Assembly: GCA_016934825.1 (NCBI GenBank)
Contig: JAFGSB010000073.1
Location: 1-59,475, forward strand
DNA length: 59,475 bases
Reading direction: 5' to 3'
Source: Candidatus Zhuqueibacterota bacterium
GTDB lineage: Bacteria > Zhuqueibacterota > Zhuqueibacteria > Residuimicrobiales > Krinioviventaceae
The notes beneath the pieces were generated by a model. The model was not told the DNA's origin. It saw nothing but the letters and a program-made list of their open reading frames with translations, and ran no database searches. Position numbers and translations under genes: made by a program. Position 1 is the stretch's first letter; every line of letters starts with the position of its first letter. Shown one piece after another: positions 55,137 through 59,475 of this stretch.

Positions 55137-55226
55137 AAAGATTATAAAAAATGGAAATAAAATTAATAAAAAAGGACAGATTTATTTATGCTTTTTATAC
55201 AACGACCAAAGAAAAATAATAGAAAA

Positions 55227-56444
55227 TCAATTCTTTAATGATCGAAGTTTTTTATCAAAAGTATTGAATATATTATTTCTGGAATATTTATGTTTCACAA
55301 AAGCGTACCCATTGGCCCCTAATTCCTCGATCAATTTTATATCATTATATAATTTTAGAACAGAGCTTGCAATAACATCTTCATTCTCAGGCTGAACAGT
55401 AATCCCGGATTTTGCTTCCCTGATCAATTTATCTCCTTCACCAATTAGAGTGGAAATAATAGGTTTTCTACAAGCCATATACTCAAACATTTTTGATGGT
55501 ATAGCATTTGTGAATAACGGCAGGTTCCGCAATGGTACAATACAAACGTCAGCCATTGAAATAATTTCGGGCATTTCTTTATGTGGACTTTCAGGTAAAA
55601 AGATTACATTATTTAAACCTATTTTATCTCTCTGTTTTATGAGATTATCTTTTTCTACACCTGAGCCAACAAAAACAAAGAGAATCTCCCTGTTTTTCAA
55701 TAATAATTCAGCAGATTTTAAAATCGTGTTCAACCCCTGAGCCAGTCCATGATTACCAGAAAACAGCACAATAAATTTATCACCAAAGCCATATTTCATT
55801 TTGGCTTTTCGACTATCGTGCGGCGAAAAAAGAGAAAAATCCACCCCATTCGGGAAATCGACTATTTTATCATCTTTAACATTTTTTTTCAATAATCTAC
55901 TTCTAAATCCGGGAACTGCTATACTGACTTTATCCGCTTTCGAGTAAAGAAAATGTTCCAGCTTTTCCGCCAAATTAATTAACCTTTCGGATTTTAATTC
56001 CCCCAGAGAAACAGCCGATTCCGGCCATAAATCACGAATATCCAATACAAGCCTGCACCCCATCAACCGGCTTAACACGTAACCGGATATGCCAACGAAT
56101 AATGGCGGTGAAGTGGCCAATACAATTTCAAACTTTTCTAAAAACATTCCAGAGATAATTGATGAAATCATAAATGATATATAAAACCGCATTCTCTGTA
56201 AATTGGTTTTTCGAGAGTTCGCACATACAAAAGTTCTTATGACATTTATGCCTTCATATTTTTCCTTAACAATAAATTTATATTTGTATTTGGAAGAAAC
56301 AGTGCCGCTCGGATAATTGGGAATTTCAGCAATAACCGTGACATCGTGTCCTTTCCGTTTTAACTGCATTGCCAGACTACTCATCCTCGTCGCCAGGGCC
56401 CCCACTTCCGGGGGATAATATTGTGAAATAAGTAAAATTTTCAA
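55227..56444 (-). CDS. Glycosyltransferase family 4 (GT-B)
   Basis: 405 residues of a two-Rossmann GT-B fold. The N-terminal LISQYYPPEVGALATRM is the GT4 acceptor-side start. LVLDIRDLWPESAVSLG follows, and the C-terminal nucleotide-sugar half has VLFSGNHGLAQGLNT, FVGSGVEKDNL, LPESPHKEMPEI and PSKMFEYMACRKPII with the EX7E-like glutamates. It is the WbuB-type subfamily, transferring a sugar to a lipid-linked precursor. It lies one base after the next glycosyltransferase stop. AT-rich, with weak ribosome sites. Confidence 0.9.
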   Translation of the reverse strand: MKILLISQYYPPEVGALATRMSSLAMQLKRKGHDVTVIAEIPNYPSGTVSSKYKYKFIVKEKYEGINVIRTFVCANSRKTNLQRMRFYISFMISSIISGMFLEKFEIVLATSPPLFVGISGYVLSRLMGCRLVLDIRDLWPESAVSLGELKSERLINLAEKLEHFLYSKADKVSIAVPGFRSRLLKKNVKDDKIVDFPNGVDFSLFSPHDSRKAKMKYGFGDKFIVLFSGNHGLAQGLNTILKSAELLLKNREILFVFVGSGVEKDNLIKQRDKIGLNNVIFLPESPHKEMPEIISMADVCIVPLRNLPLFTNAIPSKMFEYMACRKPIISTLIGEGDKLIREAKSGITVQPENEDVIASSVLKLYNDIKLIEELGANGYAFVKHKYSRNNIFNTFDKKLRSLKN

Positions 56445-56445
56445 A

Positions 56446-57624
56446 TTATAAAATTCTCTTATAAAGGTCCAATAAACTATTCTGTGTTCGAGACCAATTA
56501 TATTTATCTAAAACAGCCTGTTTACCGTTATCCCCCATTTTTTCTCTTTCCATATCATTATACAATTTTATGATTGCCTTAACTAAACTTTCTTCATCAT
56601 TTGAATTAAATACCAAACCTGATTTTGTTTCCCTTACAATTCGTGCCAAAGGTTTAGCATCAGATACAATAACCGGTTTCCCCATGGACATATATTGAAA
56701 CAGTTTGTGCGGGATCGTAGTATTTGAATGACCATTTACAGGTTGAGGTATTAAACACACATCGCTTGCCATTACATAATCTGGTACCATGTCAAACGGT
56801 ATCCAATCGGTAAATTGTACATTTAAAATAATTTTTAATTTTTTCGTTAAATTTATCAAATTCTCTTTTTTTCTACCAGAACCAACTATCAATAATTTTG
56901 CATTATGGTGATAAAAAAGAAATAAATAAAAGGCCTTAATTAATGTTTCTAATCCCCTGTTTTCATCAAGACCGCCAACATATGTTAGAATAAAGTCACT
57001 TTGTAACTCTTCTCGAATTGATTGACTCTTCCCTTTTGGAACAAACTTTTCCGTATCAACTGTATTACTGAGGACTATTATCTTATCAGAATGAATGCCT
57101 GATTTTTCAAGTCTTTGTTTTTGCTCTTCGATAACAACTATTAATTTATCAGCTTTCCTTACAACTCTTTTTTCAACAATTTTTGCAATAAACGGACTTT
57201 TAATTATTTTTTCGAAACCTTTTTTATTCCAGGCCTTTAACGCTTCCGGATAATTCTCATGCATATCATATATGACTGGAATACAAAATTTTCTTCCCAT
57301 AGAAACAGCAAGAGGGGCTAATGGTAAATCATGTACATGTAATACATTTATAGAATAATTTATGATTACTTTTCGAACTAAATTACTCCATGCCGGATTG
57401 AAAGGAGCGGGGAACATCTTGATTTTATTGAATTTTTTTAGTACTCCCTTAAAAGGAATTAACCGATGAATATAAAAATTTTCCACCCTGCTTAAAGACT
57501 CTTTTCTCTTCACATTTTTACATACAAGATGAACATGATGTCCACACTTTATTAAAGATTTTACCTCTTTTTCAACTCGAATATCAGGCGGAAAATCCGT
57601 TTGCAATATCATACAAATATTCAT
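56446..57624 (-). CDS. Glycosyltransferase family 4 (GT-B)
   Basis: 392 residues. The ATG at 57624 is chosen for the AAGG six bases upstream (a TTG one codon before is less likely). LQTDFPPDIRVEKEVKSL is the GT4 opening. The C-terminal half shows LTYVGGLDENRGLETLI, IVGSGRKKENL, TDWIPFDMVPDYVM and PHKLFQYMSMGKPVIV. It differs from the neighbouring enzyme throughout, so the two add different sugars. The donor cannot be read from sequence. It is part of the polysaccharide cluster. Confidence 0.9.
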   Translation of the reverse strand: MNICMILQTDFPPDIRVEKEVKSLIKCGHHVHLVCKNVKRKESLSRVENFYIHRLIPFKGVLKKFNKIKMFPAPFNPAWSNLVRKVIINYSINVLHVHDLPLAPLAVSMGRKFCIPVIYDMHENYPEALKAWNKKGFEKIIKSPFIAKIVEKRVVRKADKLIVVIEEQKQRLEKSGIHSDKIIVLSNTVDTEKFVPKGKSQSIREELQSDFILTYVGGLDENRGLETLIKAFYLFLFYHHNAKLLIVGSGRKKENLINLTKKLKIILNVQFTDWIPFDMVPDYVMASDVCLIPQPVNGHSNTTIPHKLFQYMSMGKPVIVSDAKPLARIVRETKSGLVFNSNDEESLVKAIIKLYNDMEREKMGDNGKQAVLDKYNWSRTQNSLLDLYKRIL

Positions 57625-57651
57625 CAAAAACCTTATGAAAATAAAAAATAA

Positions 57652-58851
57652 TTAAATTCTCCCAACATAATTTTTTTTTTGATTCAATAAAAAAGAGGAT
57701 AGCGCAAATACCATCCATGATTGACTCCATCTAATAAATGGAAATTTTGATTTCCAATATTTGTGTATTCTGTAATAAAAATATCCGTCCTTCTTATCCT
57801 GAAACAAATCAATACTCATTTCAACAATCTCATATGCTTTTACATTATACCTTGTATTTTTATTAGATAATACTGTTAGATTCAATATTGCCTCAGAAAA
57901 TGTATGGATATTTAGGGGATACAATCGGTTATGCCTATCTTTTGGTATATTGGATGTAGTGAATAGATTATTCAAATAAAATTCTATTCCTTTTTCTAAT
58001 TTATTTTTCATAATAGTATCATCAAAGTACTTTGTTATTTCATACAACGATCGTAAAATAAAACCAGTATGATAGCCATCAATAATACCGGGGATTTGAT
58101 CAGGAGGTCCCCAGTAATACCAGGAGCCATTCGAATTCTGGTTTGATAATGTATAAGCGACAGCCATACGTGCTCTTTTTACAAAATCAGCATTATATTT
58201 AATTTGAGAAAATTTAATTAAAGCCGATGCCGCAAGCATATTCGCATTATGCACGTGGAATTTATCTAAAGGTGTATAACTAAAACATCCCATAGTTTCA
58301 TCGAATTGATGCCAATTCAATTCATTATAAATAAAATTACATGCCGATTCTGCGGCTAATAAATATTTCTCCTCATTGATAATCTTATATCCAAGGAGTA
58401 ACGCATCAATCACTATTGCGGTAACAACAGCGGAAGGAGTGCCTTTGGGGATAAAAATTCTTGTTTGCCAATCAAAAGGATATCCCCAACATAAGTTATT
58501 ATATATTTTTGAAGGATTGGATAGTAACCACTCTAAACAATCCCTGCTTTTGCTAATCCATTCCTCATTGGACTCAATTTCATATAAATTAATATATGAT
58601 TGAGCAAGTAACCCTACTCCTTTTGCATTTATAGAAGGTTTTACTTGAAAAATTCTTCGAGTGGTAGATGGGAAATATTCACTTAAAAAATTTAAAAATT
58701 TCCTTAATAAAAAATTATTCTGAATCCAGGATTTATTATATAAAGCTCTAATATCATAGGGATCATAACCTTCTATACCGTTTTTATCTATCCAGTCCGT
58801 TGCTTTATTTAAACATAAAAAAAAATGGTTTATTTTTTTTTTATTGCACAT
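57652..58851 (-). CDS. Alpha/alpha-toroid protein in polysaccharide cluster (function unknown)
   Basis: I do not recognise a certain family for these 399 residues. The pattern is a series of paired helices with small, aromatic-rich turns (GYPFDWQTRIFIPKGTPSAV, NGSWYYWGP, GIIDGYHTGFILRSLYEI, IRWSQSWMVFALS), typical of six-hairpin or alpha/alpha-toroid proteins such as polysaccharide-processing glycosidases. The acidic residues usually needed for catalysis cannot be placed. No signal peptide is present. It lies between the flippase and a glycosyltransferase, so a role in polysaccharide assembly or modification is inferred. No strong ribosome site. Confidence 0.65.
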   Translation of the reverse strand: MCNKKKINHFFLCLNKATDWIDKNGIEGYDPYDIRALYNKSWIQNNFLLRKFLNFLSEYFPSTTRRIFQVKPSINAKGVGLLAQSYINLYEIESNEEWISKSRDCLEWLLSNPSKIYNNLCWGYPFDWQTRIFIPKGTPSAVVTAIVIDALLLGYKIINEEKYLLAAESACNFIYNELNWHQFDETMGCFSYTPLDKFHVHNANMLAASALIKFSQIKYNADFVKRARMAVAYTLSNQNSNGSWYYWGPPDQIPGIIDGYHTGFILRSLYEITKYFDDTIMKNKLEKGIEFYLNNLFTTSNIPKDRHNRLYPLNIHTFSEAILNLTVLSNKNTRYNVKAYEIVEMSIDLFQDKKDGYFYYRIHKYWKSKFPFIRWSQSWMVFALSSFLLNQKKNYVGRI

Positions 58852-58934
58852 TAATTGTATACTCTACTAAATTATATATCACACGTTATAAAGGGGGAAA
58901 TATATGACTATTTAATATAAAAAAATATATCAAA

Positions 58935-59475
58935 TTAATAAATGCTTAATTTTGATTTAATGGTTTGTATTAATAGTTGTAGCTCTCTTTTTTCAAAAAA
59001 ACCGAGTATAATCAGTAACATTAAAAAGGAAAACAATAAGAATATTTTTAAAAACACTGATAAAAATATAAACTGAAAATTCAAATTAATACCTATAATA
59101 AAAATTGAAAGTGACAAAACAGTTATAATCAAAATTTTCTTTAAATTATAATCAATTTTATAATAATGTATGGATATAAAATTTATAACAAGCCCTAAAA
59201 TAATATAAGATATTAATTTCGCAATTCCTGCTCCCATATAACCATAATGGGGTATCAAATTAAAACATAAAATAAAATTTATTATTGCTACAATTAGTAT
59301 TACAACCGGGAAATAAAATGTCTTTTTCTTAATTTGTATTCCTATGGAAGTATAAAAATAGATACCATAAAAAATAGAAGCAAGGATAAGTAAAGGTAAT
59401 ACATTGGCGCTTATTACAAATTCATTAGTCGATAATACCCTGATAACTTCTTTTGAGAAGATTGAAATAGAAAGT
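58935..59475 (-). CDS. Wzx-like oligosaccharide flippase, C-terminal part (5' end beyond window)
   Basis: The reading frame stays open to the window's right edge, so the start lies beyond it. The visible 179 codons contain several hydrophobic helices. Reading from the edge there is LASIFYGIYFYTS, then IGIQIKKKTFYFPVVIL and the segment CFNLIPHYGYMGAGIAKLIS, the usual sequence features of the polysaccharide transporter family (Wzx/RfbX). It moves lipid-linked repeat units across the inner membrane. It is upstream of the toroid protein by 83 bases. The gene is not truncated as far as visible, only cut by the window. Confidence 0.8.
   Translation of the reverse strand, partial: LSISIFSKEVIRVLSTNEFVISANVLPLLILASIFYGIYFYTSIGIQIKKKTFYFPVVILIVAIINFILCFNLIPHYGYMGAGIAKLISYIILGLVINFISIHYYKIDYNLKKILIITVLSLSIFIIGINLNFQFIFLSVFLKIFLLFSFLMLLIILGFFEKRELQLLIQTIKSKLSIY

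Larger units (their letters stand above)
54788..55226. other. Repeat-bearing intergenic region between the sugar transferase and glycosyltransferases
   Basis: No gene seen. It holds two adjacent hairpins (54908-55015) and a palindromic copy at 55094-55136. The DNA becomes clearly more AT-rich from here to the end, which marks a boundary in composition. Confidence 0.55.

Noticed and set aside
1-59475. CRISPR array, rRNA or intact transposase
   Set aside because: None seen on either strand. The only repeats are the palindromes, the REP-like pair and the MITE-like element.

Overview
This window looks like chromosomal DNA from a Gram-negative bacterium of the FCB superphylum, most likely a Calditrichota/KSB1-like lineage, though the sequence cannot fix the phylum. 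The main clues are secreted proteins ending in the FlgD-like (type IX secretion style) C-terminal domain with YPNPF motifs, two PorV/PorQ-like outer-membrane proteins, ExbB-ExbD-ExbD-TonB genes, many Cys-anchored lipoproteins, a primary sigma factor without region 1.1, and a bacterial microcompartment fragment. Genes are mostly moderate in GC. Intergenic DNA is very AT-rich. No tRNA, rRNA, CRISPR array or intact transposase was found.

Layout. 1-2.1 kb: the end of a microcompartment locus (PduS-like flavo-Fe/S protein, PduT-like shell protein). 2.2-7 kb: a secreted sorted protein, an unknown membrane protein, a DUF1003 protein, an exported amidohydrolase and a MITE-like repeat. 7.3-8.9 kb: a complete BglII/BstYI-type restriction-modification pair. 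8.9-15.5 kb: ornithine aminotransferase, TrpRS, an S9 peptidase, a lipoprotein with an apparently circularly permuted FlgD-like domain, a TlpA-like protein and a cytidylate-kinase-like protein behind a near-consensus promoter. 15.5-19.7 kb: AmiC-type amidase, DsbD and a lipoprotein. 19.9-26.9 kb: a minus-strand run GH57, CtpA, ExbB, ExbD, ExbD, TonB, TonB. 27.2-31.8 kb: an operon encoding an Ig-like lipoprotein, a beta-propeller protein with a sorting domain and two PorV-like proteins, preceded by a hairpin-containing leader. 32-35.2 kb: HAD phosphatase, PdxJ, divergent polysaccharide deacetylase and a lipoprotein. 35.2-45.8 kb (plus strand): FxsA, exonuclease III, secreted GH42, a PHP-Zn-ribbon-UvrD fusion, threonine aldolase, TrkA and TrkH. 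45.8-47.3 kb: B12-binding radical SAM. A 0.9 kb repeat-bearing gap precedes rpoD. 49.2-53.4 kb: a compact serS-phosphoesterase-pyrF-pyrE-antiporter run. 53.4 kb to the end: polyprenyl-phosphate sugar transferase followed, beyond a repeat-rich gap, by an AT-rich exopolysaccharide cluster (two GT4 enzymes, an alpha/alpha-toroid protein and a Wzx-like flippase cut by the window edge).

How parts fit together: ExbB/ExbD/TonB energise the outer membrane. DsbD and the TlpA-like protein handle periplasmic thiols. The PorV-like proteins and sorting-domain proteins point to a type IX-like export route, although no core T9SS genes lie here. The most unusual items are the permuted FlgD-like lipoprotein, the PHP-UvrD fusion with a C-terminal clamp-like motif, the minimal R-M pair, a degenerate palindromic repeat family around TGTCCGGTTTAACCGGACA confined to gaps, and the 173-bp MITE-like element.
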